A DNA stretch of 64,000 nucleotides, taken from assembly GCF_013607875.1 (NCBI RefSeq), contig NZ_VDES01000002.1, positions 327,638-391,637 of the forward strand, given 5' to 3'. A program made the position numbers and the translations under genes. The notes beneath the pieces were generated by a model. The model was not told the DNA's origin. It did not search any database and saw only the letters and a program-made list of their open reading frames with translations. This DNA comes from Blastomonas ursincola (GTDB lineage Bacteria; Pseudomonadota; Alphaproteobacteria; Sphingomonadales; Sphingomonadaceae). This document shows, piece after piece, positions 6,974 to 16,522 of this stretch (the first letter of the stretch is position 1; the number at the start of each line of letters is the position of its first letter).

Positions 6974-9900
6974 ATGGTGGCATCGCCTGCCGTTCCGCCG
7001 CGCGCCAACCCGCTGACCGATTCGGCCAGCTGGACCGCCATGCGCAACGCGTGCATCGCCGATCCGGGCGGCTTTCATGGCGACCAGGCGCGATCGTCGA
7101 TCTGCTGGTATCTGCCCGACCTCCAGACCTGGGGCTATTTCGACCGCGATGCCGGTGCATGGACCGGCTGGGACGCGACCACGGGCGCGCCGCTGAGTCT
7201 CGACCTGCCGGCCGACTATAACCCTTGGGAGCGCGGGCTCAATGCCGACAACCCGCCCAACTGGCGTTGGTTCGAGGGCGCGTTCACCAATAGCGGCTTC
7301 AACGAGGTCGACCGACACGTGCTCGCCGGGCACGGCGCGGAAACCGCGCTGATCTTCGAGGGCGACCGCTGGAACATGTCCAGCGACAACGGGCGCGGCG
7401 GACCGGTCGACTGCTTTCCCGTGTCGCGCAAGCAATTGATGCTGGAGGCGGCGAAATGCTCGCTGGCGCTGGCCGGTCTGGGCCTGAAGGCGGGCGACCG
7501 CATCGCGCTCAACATGCCGTCGATCCCGGCGCAGATCTACTGGACCGAAGGCGCCAAGCGCGCAGGCATCATCTACACCCCGGTCTTCGGTGGGTTCAGC
7601 GACAAGACCCTGTCCGATCGCATCGCCGATGCGGGCGCGCGCATCGTCATCACCGCCGATGGCAGCTATCGCAACGCGCAGATGGTGCCGTTCAAGACGA
7701 GCTATACCGACCCTGCGCTCGACAATTTCATCGGCGTGGGCACCGCGATGGATCTGCTCGCCGGCGCGCTGAACGATCCCGCGAACGAGGCCGATGACAA
7801 GGTGCGCGGCGCGATCACCGATGCGGTCACCGAATTGCTCGACGGCGAGGTCACGGTCGAACGGTCGGACGTGATGCGCGGCGTCGGGCGCGCGCTCGAC
7901 GATCTGGCGCAGGGCTCGGCGCTCAATGCCGCGCAGGCGGCGAACCTGCGCATGGCGATCGCGTCTGCCCTGGTCGATTCGCCGCCGCGCGTCGAGGCGG
8001 TGGTGGTGGTGCGCCATACCGCGCAGCCCGACCTGGTGTGGAACGCGCAGCGCGACCACTGGAGCCATGACCTGACTGCAGCCGCGCTCGGGCAGATACT
8101 GGACGCCGCGCGCGCGCTCGGGCTCGATGTCGCCGATGAGGCGGCTTTGCTCGCGCTGCCCGATGCCGATTTCGTCCGCGCGATCTGGGCGGTGTCGAAG
8201 CCGCTGCCGGTCGATGCCGAATATCCCAATTTCATCATTTATACCTCGGGTTCGACCGGAAAGCCCAAGGGCGTCGTGCATGTGCATGGCGGCTATTGCG
8301 CCGGTGTCGCCGCGACCATGCCGGTGGCGTTCGATGCCGCGCCCGGCGATGTCATGTTCGTCGTCGCCGATCCGGGCTGGATCACCGGGCAGAGCTATCT
8401 GATCGCAGGATCGCTGCTGTGCCGGGTGACGACGATCATCACCGAAGGCTCGCCCGTCTTCCCGCATGCGGGTCGCTTCGCCTCGATCATCGAGCGGCAC
8501 AAGGTGCAGATCTTCAAGGCGGGCGTCACCTTCCTGAAGAGCGTGATGCAGGACCCGGAGAATCTGAAGGACATCCAGGCGTACGACATGTCCTCGCTCA
8601 AGGTCGCGACCTTCTGCGCGGAGCCGACCTCGCCCTCGGTCCAGGCCTTCGCGATGGAGCATGTCACCCCCTGGTATATCAACAGCTACTGGGCGACCGA
8701 GCATGGCGGCATCGCCTGGACGCATTTCTACGGCAATGGCGATTTCCCGCTGCGTCCCGACGCGCACACCTATCCGCTGCCCTGGATCGTCGGCGATGTC
8801 TGGGTCGAAGACCCCGACGCGCCCGATCTCGAATTCGGGCTGGAACGCGAGGAGCCGGGCGGCGTCGCCTGGCGGCGCGCGAAAAATGGCGAGAAGGGCG
8901 AGATTGTCATCGCGCTCCCCTATCCCTATCTCACCCGCACCATCTGGGGCGATGCCGAGCAGTTTGCTCTCGAAGAGGTCGCGGGCGGCATCCGCGTCAA
9001 CCCGCTCTGGCGCGGGGATGCCGCCCGTTACGCCAGCACCTATTGGGGCCGGTGGAAGGGCACCTGGGCGTACACCCAGGGCGATTTCGCGATCCGGCAC
9101 GAGGACGGCTCGTTCTCGCTGCATGGCCGGTCGGACGATGTCATCAACGTGTCGGGCCATCGCATCGGCACCGAGGAGATCGAGGGCGCGATCCTGCGCG
9201 ACAAGACGCTCGATCCGGGATCGCCGGTGGGCAATGTGCTGGTCGTCGGCGCGCCGCACCGCGAAAAGGGGGCGACGCCGATCGCGTTCGTCACCACGAT
9301 TGCCGGGCGCAGGCTCACCCAGGACGACCGCCGCCGCCTCACCGACCTAGTCCGCACCGAAAAGGGCGCGGTCGCGGTGCCGCAGGATTTCCTTGAGGTC
9401 GCCGAATTTCCCGAGACGCGCTCGGGCAAGTACATGCGCCGCATGGTCCGCGCGATCGTAGAGGGCGGCGATATCGGCGACACCTCGACGCTGCGCAATC
9501 CCGAGAGCATCGATGCGCTGAAAGCCGCCGTCGCCGCCTGGCAGCGCAAGCAGCAGCTCGCCGAGGATCAGGCGCTGTTCGAGCGCTATCGCTATTTCCT
9601 CATCCAGTACAACGATCTGGGCGACGGCCGGCGTGTGGCGACGGTCACCGTCACCAACCCCCCGGTCAATGCGCTCAACGAACGCGCGATCGACGAGCTG
9701 GTCATCGTGGTCGAGCATCTCGCGCGCAAGGACGATGTGATCGCGGTGGTGTTTACAGGCCAGGGCACCGCCTCGTTCGTTGCGGGCGCGGACATCCGCC
9801 AGATGCTCGAAGAGGTGAACAGCGTCGAGGAAGCCGGCGTGCTGCCCAACAATGCGCAGCTGGCCTTCGCGAAGATCGAGACGATGGGCAAGCCGTGCAT

Positions 9901-12466
9901 CGCGGCGATCCAGGGCGTGGCGCTGGGCGGCGGGATGGAATTCGCGCTCGCCTGCCATTATCGCATTGCAGAGCCCGTGGCGCGCTTTGGCCAGCCCGAG
10001 ATCAACCTCAGGCTGCTGCCCGGCTATGGCGGGACGCAGCGGCTGCCGCGCCTGCTCGCCGAACGCCGCGCTGCCGATGGCCTGCGCGATGCGCTCGACC
10101 TGATCCTGGGCGGCCGCGCGATCGGAGCGCAGGAAGCGCTCGAGCTGGGCGCGATCGAGCAGATCGCCGATGGCAGCGACGATGTGCTGAGCATGGCGCA
10201 CGCGATGGTGCGCGATTATGCGCGGCACGGCGCGGAAAGCACGCTGGGCAAGGCTTTTGCCGATCGCAAGGCGATGACCAAGCGCTGGGCGCATGCCGCG
10301 CATATCGATCTCGACGCGGTGCTCGAGGACGCGTTTCTCCAACGCATCCTCAAGCAGCTCGACTGGGCCGGTCGCGGCGAGGCGGGCAGGCGCGCGCTCG
10401 ATGCGGTGCGCACTGGCTGGACGCAAGGCATGGCCGCAGGGCTCAAGCGCGAGGGCGAGCATTTTGCCGAGGCGATCATCGATCCCGAAGGCGGCAAGAC
10501 CGGCATCCGCCAGTTCATGGACAAGCAATCGCCGCCGCTGCCCGTCCGGCGCAACGGCGTGTGGATCGACGAGGAGCATGAGGCGAACAAGGCGGCGATG
10601 ATCGCGAACGGCCAGCTGCTCCCCGTCGGCGCGCCCTTCTATCCCGGGGTCACCGCGATCCCGCCCAAGCAGCTCGCCTTCGGCATCAGCCGCGACCCCG
10701 ATACCGGCGCGCCCCGTTTTGGCCCGCCCGCCAGCCACGAGCGCGAGCATATCGTGCCCGTGGTCGCGCCCGAGCCCAACGAGGCTCTGGTCTACATGCT
10801 GACCAGCGAGGTCAATTTCAACGATATCTGGGCGCTCACCGGCATTCCCGTCTCCCCCTTCGACGCGCATGACGAGGACGTCCAGATTACAGGGTCAGGC
10901 GGGCTGGCGCTGGTCGCCTCATTGGGCAGCGAGGTGAAGGCCGAAGGGCGCTTGCGCGTCGGCGACCTGGTGGTCGTCTATTCGGGCACCTCGGACCTGT
11001 TGTCACCGCAAGCGGGCGACGACCCGATGTTCGCGGGCTTCGCGATCCAGGGATACGAGACGAAGACCGGCAGCCATGCCCAGTTCCTCAACGTCCAGGG
11101 GCCGCAGCTGCACCGCGTGCCGCCCGACCTGACGCTCGAACAGGCAGGAAGCTATGTGCTCAATCTGGGCACGATCACCCGCTGCCTGTTCACCACGCTG
11201 CAGATCGTGCCGGGCAAGACGATCTTCGTCGAGGGATCGGCCACCGGCACCGGGCTTGATGCGCTGAAATCGAGCATCAAGTCGGGCCTCAAGGCGACGG
11301 GCATGGTCTCGAGTGACAGCCGCGCGGCCTTCGTCAGGGAACAGGGCGCGGTCGGTGCCTTGAACCGCAAGGACCCGCGCTTTGCCGGAGCCTTCACCCC
11401 CGTGCCCGACGACCCCGAAGCGGCCAGGGCATGGGAGCGCGAAGGCGAAGGCATTCTCGAGGAATATCGCCGCATGAACGGCGGCAGGCTCGCCGATTTC
11501 GTCGTCAGCCATGCTGGCGAAAGCGCCTTTCCGCGCAGCTTCCAGCTGCTCGAGGAGCATGGCACGCTCGCCTTTTACGGGGCATCCTCGGGCTATCATT
11601 TCAGCTTCATGGGCAAGCCTGGCAGCGCCGCACCGTCGGACATGCTGGCGCGCGCGCAGCTGCGTGGTGGCGAATCGGTGCTGCTCTATTACGGCCCGGG
11701 CAGCCGTGATCTTGCCGATCCGCTGGGGCTGGAGATGATCGAGGCGGCGCGGCTGTACAAGGCGCGCACGGTGATCGTCACCACCACCGACGGGCAGCGC
11801 GAGTTCCTGCAATCCTTGGGGCTGGAGGAATCGGTCGAGGGCATTATCAGCCTGGAAGGGCTGAAGCGTCGCGATGCCGAGTTCGTCTGGCCCGACAGCC
11901 TGCCACGCCTGCCCGATGCCCGCGCGGATATCGAGCGGTTCAAGGAAGGCGTGCGCCGCTATCAGCAGCACACGATGAAGCCCTTCGGCACCGCGATCGG
12001 CAAGATCCTGGGATCGCCCGGCAATCCGCGCGGCGTGCCCGATCTGGTGATCGAGCGCGCCGGGCAGGATTCGCTCGGCGTGTCGACCTCGCTGGTGAAA
12101 CCCTTTGGCGGCCGCGTGGTCTATGCCGAGGAGATGGCGGGCCGCCGCTACACCTTCTACGCGCCGCAGGTCTGGACCCGGCAGCGCCGCATCATCATGC
12201 CGACTGCCAACATCTTCGGCACGCACCTGTGCAACGCGCACGAGGTGACGGTGATGAACAATATGATCGCGGGCGGGCTGCTGAGCGTCACCGAGCCCTT
12301 GGTCGTCGACTGGGACGGCCTGCCCGAGGCGCATCAGGCGATGTGGGACAACCGGCACACCGGGGCGACCTATGTCGTCAACCACGCCCTGCCCGCGATG
12401 GGCCTGCGCAGCCGCGACGAGCTGCTCGAATATTGGGCCAGCACTTCCACCCTCCCCAGGGATTGA
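6974..12466 (+). CDS. pcs: Propionyl-CoA synthase (trifunctional)
   Basis: A 1830-residue fusion that converts 3-hydroxypropionate, ATP, CoA and NADPH to propionyl-CoA through 3-hydroxypropionyl-CoA and acryloyl-CoA. Domain 1 (about 1-855) is an acetyl-CoA-synthetase-type acyl-CoA ligase with the phosphate loop YTSGSTGKPKG (423-433) and the adenylation lysine Lys819 in TRSGKYMRR. Domain 2 (about 860-1240) is an enoyl-CoA hydratase with both catalytic glutamates, Glu989 (GGGMEFALAC) and Glu1009 (FGQPEINL). Domain 3 (about 1245-1830) is an MDR-type enoyl-CoA reductase with an NADPH loop near 1417-1430 (EGSATGTGLDAL). Length and order match PCS of Chloroflexus (about 1820 residues) and Erythrobacter NAP1. 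Forms an operon with mcr, 45 bases downstream. The start lacks a clear ribosome site; see the leader frame at 6918. Confidence 0.95.
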   Translation: MVASPAVPPRANPLTDSASWTAMRNACIADPGGFHGDQARSSICWYLPDLQTWGYFDRDAGAWTGWDATTGAPLSLDLPADYNPWERGLNADNPPNWRWFEGAFTNSGFNEVDRHVLAGHGAETALIFEGDRWNMSSDNGRGGPVDCFPVSRKQLMLEAAKCSLALAGLGLKAGDRIALNMPSIPAQIYWTEGAKRAGIIYTPVFGGFSDKTLSDRIADAGARIVITADGSYRNAQMVPFKTSYTDPALDNFIGVGTAMDLLAGALNDPANEADDKVRGAITDAVTELLDGEVTVERSDVMRGVGRALDDLAQGSALNAAQAANLRMAIASALVDSPPRVEAVVVVRHTAQPDLVWNAQRDHWSHDLTAAALGQILDAARALGLDVADEAALLALPDADFVRAIWAVSKPLPVDAEYPNFIIYTSGSTGKPKGVVHVHGGYCAGVAATMPVAFDAAPGDVMFVVADPGWITGQSYLIAGSLLCRVTTIITEGSPVFPHAGRFASIIERHKVQIFKAGVTFLKSVMQDPENLKDIQAYDMSSLKVATFCAEPTSPSVQAFAMEHVTPWYINSYWATEHGGIAWTHFYGNGDFPLRPDAHTYPLPWIVGDVWVEDPDAPDLEFGLEREEPGGVAWRRAKNGEKGEIVIALPYPYLTRTIWGDAEQFALEEVAGGIRVNPLWRGDAARYASTYWGRWKGTWAYTQGDFAIRHEDGSFSLHGRSDDVINVSGHRIGTEEIEGAILRDKTLDPGSPVGNVLVVGAPHREKGATPIAFVTTIAGRRLTQDDRRRLTDLVRTEKGAVAVPQDFLEVAEFPETRSGKYMRRMVRAIVEGGDIGDTSTLRNPESIDALKAAVAAWQRKQQLAEDQALFERYRYFLIQYNDLGDGRRVATVTVTNPPVNALNERAIDELVIVVEHLARKDDVIAVVFTGQGTASFVAGADIRQMLEEVNSVEEAGVLPNNAQLAFAKIETMGKPCIAAIQGVALGGGMEFALACHYRIAEPVARFGQPEINLRLLPGYGGTQRLPRLLAERRAADGLRDALDLILGGRAIGAQEALELGAIEQIADGSDDVLSMAHAMVRDYARHGAESTLGKAFADRKAMTKRWAHAAHIDLDAVLEDAFLQRILKQLDWAGRGEAGRRALDAVRTGWTQGMAAGLKREGEHFAEAIIDPEGGKTGIRQFMDKQSPPLPVRRNGVWIDEEHEANKAAMIANGQLLPVGAPFYPGVTAIPPKQLAFGISRDPDTGAPRFGPPASHEREHIVPVVAPEPNEALVYMLTSEVNFNDIWALTGIPVSPFDAHDEDVQITGSGGLALVASLGSEVKAEGRLRVGDLVVVYSGTSDLLSPQAGDDPMFAGFAIQGYETKTGSHAQFLNVQGPQLHRVPPDLTLEQAGSYVLNLGTITRCLFTTLQIVPGKTIFVEGSATGTGLDALKSSIKSGLKATGMVSSDSRAAFVREQGAVGALNRKDPRFAGAFTPVPDDPEAARAWEREGEGILEEYRRMNGGRLADFVVSHAGESAFPRSFQLLEEHGTLAFYGASSGYHFSFMGKPGSAAPSDMLARAQLRGGESVLLYYGPGSRDLADPLGLEMIEAARLYKARTVIVTTTDGQREFLQSLGLEESVEGIISLEGLKRRDAEFVWPDSLPRLPDARADIERFKEGVRRYQQHTMKPFGTAIGKILGSPGNPRGVPDLVIERAGQDSLGVSTSLVKPFGGRVVYAEEMAGRRYTFYAPQVWTRQRRIIMPTANIFGTHLCNAHEVTVMNNMIAGGLLSVTEPLVVDWDGLPEAHQAMWDNRHTGATYVVNHALPAMGLRSRDELLEYWASTSTLPRD

Positions 12467-12511
12467 CCGCACCACGATCGCCCTGGTCCGGCGTTGCAGG
12501 AGAGACATGAG

Positions 12512-15500
12512 ATGACGGCAGGCAAGGGCAAGGGGGCCAAGGTGGACCCGGCGGGCGGCAAGGCGGCGACCGGCAGGCTGGCGGGCAAGGTGGCGCTGGT
12601 CACCGGGGCTGCGGGCAATCTGGGCGGCGCGATCATCCGCCGCTTCATCGCCGAGGGCGCGACCCTGGTGATGACCGGGCGCACGGCGGAGCGGCTGGCG
12701 GCGGCGAAGCAGGCGCTGCTCGACGAGACCGGGGTGGAGGAAGCGCGGGTGTTCACCGTGATCCTCGATGGTGCCGATCCGGATTCGGTGCGCGCCGGGA
12801 TCGATCAGGTCAAGCAGGCGCTCGGCCGGATCGACGTGCTGGTCAACAATGCGGGTTCGGCCGGGCCGCGCCAGACACTCGAGAATGTGCCGCTGACCCG
12901 CGCCGAGATGGAGGCCAATGGCGATAGCGAGACCGTCGCCGATGCGATGCGCAACCTGCTCGGCGTCAGCTGGAACCTGACGCGCGCGGCAGCCCCGATC
13001 ATGCCGGTGGGCGGCTCGGTCGTGAACATCTCGACCATCTTCTCGCACACCCGCTATTATGGGCGCACCGCCTATGTCGTGCCCAAGGCGGCATTGAATG
13101 CGCTGAGCCAGGAGCTGGCCAAGGAGCTCGGTGCACACGGCATCCGCGTCAACACCGTCTTTCCCGGTCCGATCGAGAGCGAGCGCATCCGCACCGTCTT
13201 CGCGGCGATGGACGCGCTGCAGGGCGAGCCGGAAAACACCACCGCGAACCATTTCATGGGCCGGATGACGCTCGAACGCGCGATCGGCGATGCGCCGAAA
13301 CAGAAGACCTTGCCGGTTCCGGGCGATATTGCCGATGCGTGCCTGTTCCTCGCCAGCGATGAATCGGCGGCGCTCAACGGCAACGAGATCGACGTGACCC
13401 ACGGCATGCAGGTGCGCAAGGATTCGCGCTCGACCTATATGACGCGACCGTCGATGCGCTCATTGGACGGCGCAGGGCTCACCGTGCTGATCGCGGCGGG
13501 CGAGGCTTGGGAAGACGCGCTCGACATGGCCAAGATCCAGGCGGCGTGCGGTGCGCGCGTATTGCTGGGCATGACGCGCCAGGTCGATGTCGCGCAGGCC
13601 GAGGCGCGGGTAAAGGCGCAGGGGGCCGAAGAAGGCCTCACGATCATGCGCTTCAACCGCGCCGAGCCCGACGGGATGGAGGCGGCGATCCGCGCCTATT
13701 CGGATGCGCATGGCGCGATCCACAGCGCGATCGTGCTGCCGGTCAAACCCGCAGGCCATTTCGGCAATTCGCTGGTCGAAGCAAGCGATGCCGAGGTCGA
13801 TGCGCTGATCGATATCGAGCTCACCGGCACCATCGCGGTCGCGCGCACGTTGCGCCGCTACTGGAAGACATGCACCGACCTGATGCAGGACCCGCGCTTC
13901 GTGTTCATGTCGGGGCCCAGCGATGGCAAGGGCAACAAGGCGGGCCGCATCCTCACCGCCGCGGTCGCGCAGCTCATCACCATCTGGCGCGACGAATCGC
14001 GCGTCGATTTCGCGCAGCGCCGCCAGAAGCGCGCCGCCTGGGGCAACCAGATCGTGCGCTACACCAACGAGGAGGACGAGAACACGCGCTTTGCCGCAGG
14101 GCACGCGACGCGCATCGTCTTCAAGGAACAGAAGATCACCGAAACCTCGCTCTATCTCCCCGCCAATATCGGCGAGGAGACGGGCGCGCGCCGGGCGATG
14201 CTGGGCTTTGCCGAGAACATCACCGGGCTGCATCTGGGCAAAGTGGCGATGATCACCGGCGGTTCGGCCGGGATCGGCGGCCAGGTCGCGCGGTTGCTCG
14301 CGCTCGCCGGGGCGAAAGTCATGATGGTCGCGCGCCGCGCCAGCGAGCTCGAGGCCGCGCGCGAACGCATCGTCGGCGAGTTGCAGGATGTCGGCTTTGC
14401 CGGGGTCGAGCGCCGGGTGAAGATCATGGCCGATGTCGATGTCAGCGATTTCGATTCGCTGCGCCGCGCCGCTGATGCCACCATGGCCGAGTTCGGGCGC
14501 ATCGATTATCTGATCAACAATGCCGGCGTCGCAGGCGCAGAGGACATGGTCATCGACATGAGCCTCGACATGTGGCGCTGGACCTTGGACGCGAACCTCA
14601 TCAGCAACTATCTGCTGATGCATTATGTCGTGCCGATCATGAAGCGGCAGGGTTCGGGCTATATCCTCAACGTGTCGAGCTATTTCGGCGGCGAGAAGTT
14701 CCTCGCCGTCGCCTATCCCAACCGCGCCGATTACGCGGTGTCCAAGGCCGGGCAGCGCGCGATGGTGGAAAGCTTCTCGCGCTTTCTCGGCCCCGAGATC
14801 CAGGTCAACGCGATCGCGCCCGGCCCGGTCGATGGGGACCGCTTGTCCGGCACCGGTGGCAAGCCCGGCCTGTTCCTGCGGCGTGCGCGCCTGATCCTCG
14901 AGAACAAGCGGCTCAATGCCATCTATGCCGCGGTGATCGAATCGATCCGCGAGGGCGCGGAGGTGACGCATGTTCTCGGGCGTCTCGCGCGCAACGATAC
15001 CGGCTATCTCAGCCACGACCGCTCGACCCCCGATCCGCTGAGGCTATTGTGCCTCGAACTCGCGCGCGAGGGCGACGGCATCTGCACCTGGGACCGCTAT
15101 CTGCTCACCCCCGATATTGCCGGGCGCCTGCTGATGCGGCTCGCCTCGGCGGGCTATCTGCTCGCGCATGACGAATGGCAGCAGCGCAGCGCGAGCGCCG
15201 AGGGCCGCACCGGCTGGCTGCTGGCCCTGCCGCCCGACGACATGCCGTACCTGCCGCAGGAGCGCATCGGCAAGGAGGCGGACAAGGTCGGGCGCGGCGT
15301 GCTGTCGCAGCTGCACCTGGGCGCGATGCCCAAGGAGAGCGAGGTCGCGCAGGCCACCGTCTTCTACCTTGCCGACCGCGCGGTGAGCGGCGAGACCTTC
15401 ATGCCCTCGGGCGGGCTCAGCGTCGAACGCTCGTACACCGAGCGCGAGATGTTCGGCAGCCCCAAGCAGGAGCGGCTCGAGCAGATGAAGGGCAAGACCG

Positions 15501-16201
15501 TGTGGGTGATCGGCGAGCATCTGGCCGATTATATCGCCGAGACCGCCAACCATCTGATCGGCGGGCTGGGCGTCGCGCGGATGGTGCTGCTCACCCGCAG
15601 CGAGGCGGGCGGCGCGAGCGTCCTTGCCCTGCTCGACCAGGAGATTGCCGACAAGGTTACCGTGCGCGTGTGCGGCGCGGATGTCGAAAGCGCGATGGAC
15701 CAGGCGCTGACCGATTTCGGTCGTCCCACCACGGTCGTCTCGACCCCGATGGCGGGCCTGCCCGACCGGCTGTTCGAGGATGGTGCGATGCTCGAGCCCG
15801 AGGAATTCCGCACGCTGTGCGAGGAGAACCTTACCCAGCATTTCCGCGTCTCGCGCAAGGCCTCGCTCTATGACGGCTGCCAGCTGGTGCTGGTCTCGCC
15901 CGACGTGCCCTTCGGCCAGAGCGGCCCGGCGTTCGCGCTCGCCAATTTCGTCAAGACGACGCTGCACGCGTTCACCGCGACACTGGCGGTGGAAAACGAG
16001 CGGCTGGTGCACGATGTTCCGACCAACCAGATCAACCTTACCCGCCGCGTCCGCTCCGAAGAACCGCGCAATGCGGTGGAGCACCAGGAAGAGCTCAAGC
16101 GCTTCGCCCGCGCGGTCCTGCTGGTCGGCGCCCCGCTGCCCGACGCGCAGGATTCGCGGTACAGAGCGCGGATCTACAGGGGTACGTCGATGACGGTGTG
16201 A
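12512..16201 (+). CDS. mcr: Malonyl-CoA reductase (bifunctional, multi-SDR)
   Basis: 1229 residues from the ATG at 12512, which has AGGAGA 8 bases upstream; a TTG 18 bases earlier is unlikely. Built of tandem short-chain dehydrogenase units. The N-terminal half has VTGAAGNLGG (30-39) and the catalytic Tyr188/Lys192 (YVVPK), followed by a degenerate SDR unit. The C-terminal half has ITGGSAGIGG (about 581-590) and Tyr741/Lys745 (YAVSK), then a second degenerate unit (KTVWVIGEHL). This layout and length fit malonyl-CoA reductase of the 3-hydroxypropionate bi-cycle (1219 residues in Chloroflexus). There the C-terminal half makes malonate semialdehyde from malonyl-CoA and the N-terminal half reduces it to 3-hydroxypropionate, both with NADPH. 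Its product is the substrate of the adjacent PCS. Confidence 0.94.
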   Translation: MTAGKGKGAKVDPAGGKAATGRLAGKVALVTGAAGNLGGAIIRRFIAEGATLVMTGRTAERLAAAKQALLDETGVEEARVFTVILDGADPDSVRAGIDQVKQALGRIDVLVNNAGSAGPRQTLENVPLTRAEMEANGDSETVADAMRNLLGVSWNLTRAAAPIMPVGGSVVNISTIFSHTRYYGRTAYVVPKAALNALSQELAKELGAHGIRVNTVFPGPIESERIRTVFAAMDALQGEPENTTANHFMGRMTLERAIGDAPKQKTLPVPGDIADACLFLASDESAALNGNEIDVTHGMQVRKDSRSTYMTRPSMRSLDGAGLTVLIAAGEAWEDALDMAKIQAACGARVLLGMTRQVDVAQAEARVKAQGAEEGLTIMRFNRAEPDGMEAAIRAYSDAHGAIHSAIVLPVKPAGHFGNSLVEASDAEVDALIDIELTGTIAVARTLRRYWKTCTDLMQDPRFVFMSGPSDGKGNKAGRILTAAVAQLITIWRDESRVDFAQRRQKRAAWGNQIVRYTNEEDENTRFAAGHATRIVFKEQKITETSLYLPANIGEETGARRAMLGFAENITGLHLGKVAMITGGSAGIGGQVARLLALAGAKVMMVARRASELEAARERIVGELQDVGFAGVERRVKIMADVDVSDFDSLRRAADATMAEFGRIDYLINNAGVAGAEDMVIDMSLDMWRWTLDANLISNYLLMHYVVPIMKRQGSGYILNVSSYFGGEKFLAVAYPNRADYAVSKAGQRAMVESFSRFLGPEIQVNAIAPGPVDGDRLSGTGGKPGLFLRRARLILENKRLNAIYAAVIESIREGAEVTHVLGRLARNDTGYLSHDRSTPDPLRLLCLELAREGDGICTWDRYLLTPDIAGRLLMRLASAGYLLAHDEWQQRSASAEGRTGWLLALPPDDMPYLPQERIGKEADKVGRGVLSQLHLGAMPKESEVAQATVFYLADRAVSGETFMPSGGLSVERSYTEREMFGSPKQERLEQMKGKTVWVIGEHLADYIAETANHLIGGLGVARMVLLTRSEAGGASVLALLDQEIADKVTVRVCGADVESAMDQALTDFGRPTTVVSTPMAGLPDRLFEDGAMLEPEEFRTLCEENLTQHFRVSRKASLYDGCQLVLVSPDVPFGQSGPAFALANFVKTTLHAFTATLAVENERLVHDVPTNQINLTRRVRSEEPRNAVEHQEELKRFARAVLLVGAPLPDAQDSRYRARIYRGTSMTV

Positions 16202-16229
16202 TTGTGATCGACCCATGGTTGTGCTAGCT

Positions 16230-16247
16230 TGTGTACAATTGAACACA
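16230..16247. promoter_or_regulatory. Candidate operator of the toxin-antitoxin operon
   Basis: TGTGT-A-CAATTG-A-ACACA is an 18-base palindrome with a single mismatched pair, ending 11 bases before the antitoxin start. RHH antitoxins typically bind such palindromes to autorepress their operon. Binding here is inferred. Confidence 0.5.
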
Positions 16248-16258
16248 CGAGGGGACTC

Positions 16259-16522
16259 ATGAGTAGCACAACCATGACGATCCGGTTGCCACTGGACGTC
16301 AGCGACAAGCTCTCTCGCCTGGCCAAGGGTACCGACCGCAGCCGCTCCTATCTCGCCGCGGCTGCACTGTCGGCTTATGTGGATCGGGAGCTTGAGATTA
16401 TCGAAGGCATCCAGCAGGGCCTGGCCGATGTGGATGCCGGCCGCGTCGTCCCGCATGAACAGGTCGTCGCAGAGGCCGAGGCCATTATCGCGCAAGCTCG
16501 CGAGGCCAGAACAAAGCGCTGA
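16259..16522 (+). CDS. Ribbon-helix-helix antitoxin (ParD/CopG type)
   Basis: 87 residues from the ATG at 16259 (GAGGGG upstream); an earlier GTG at 16229 would overlap the palindromic operator. The N-terminus, MTIRLPLDVSDKLSRLAKGT, has the alternating beta-strand and helix pattern of a ribbon-helix-helix DNA-binding domain. The C-terminal half is an acidic/alanine-rich helix of the kind that wraps the toxin. Its stop codon shares one base with the toxin start. It should neutralise the toxin and repress the operon. The pair stands 57 bases downstream of mcr. Confidence 0.88.
   Translation: MSSTTMTIRLPLDVSDKLSRLAKGTDRSRSYLAAAALSAYVDRELEIIEGIQQGLADVDAGRVVPHEQVVAEAEAIIAQAREARTKR

Noticed and set aside
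16202-16261. Riboswitch or small RNA between mcr and the toxin-antitoxin pair
   Set aside because: The only structure is the short palindrome, which is better explained as an antitoxin operator.
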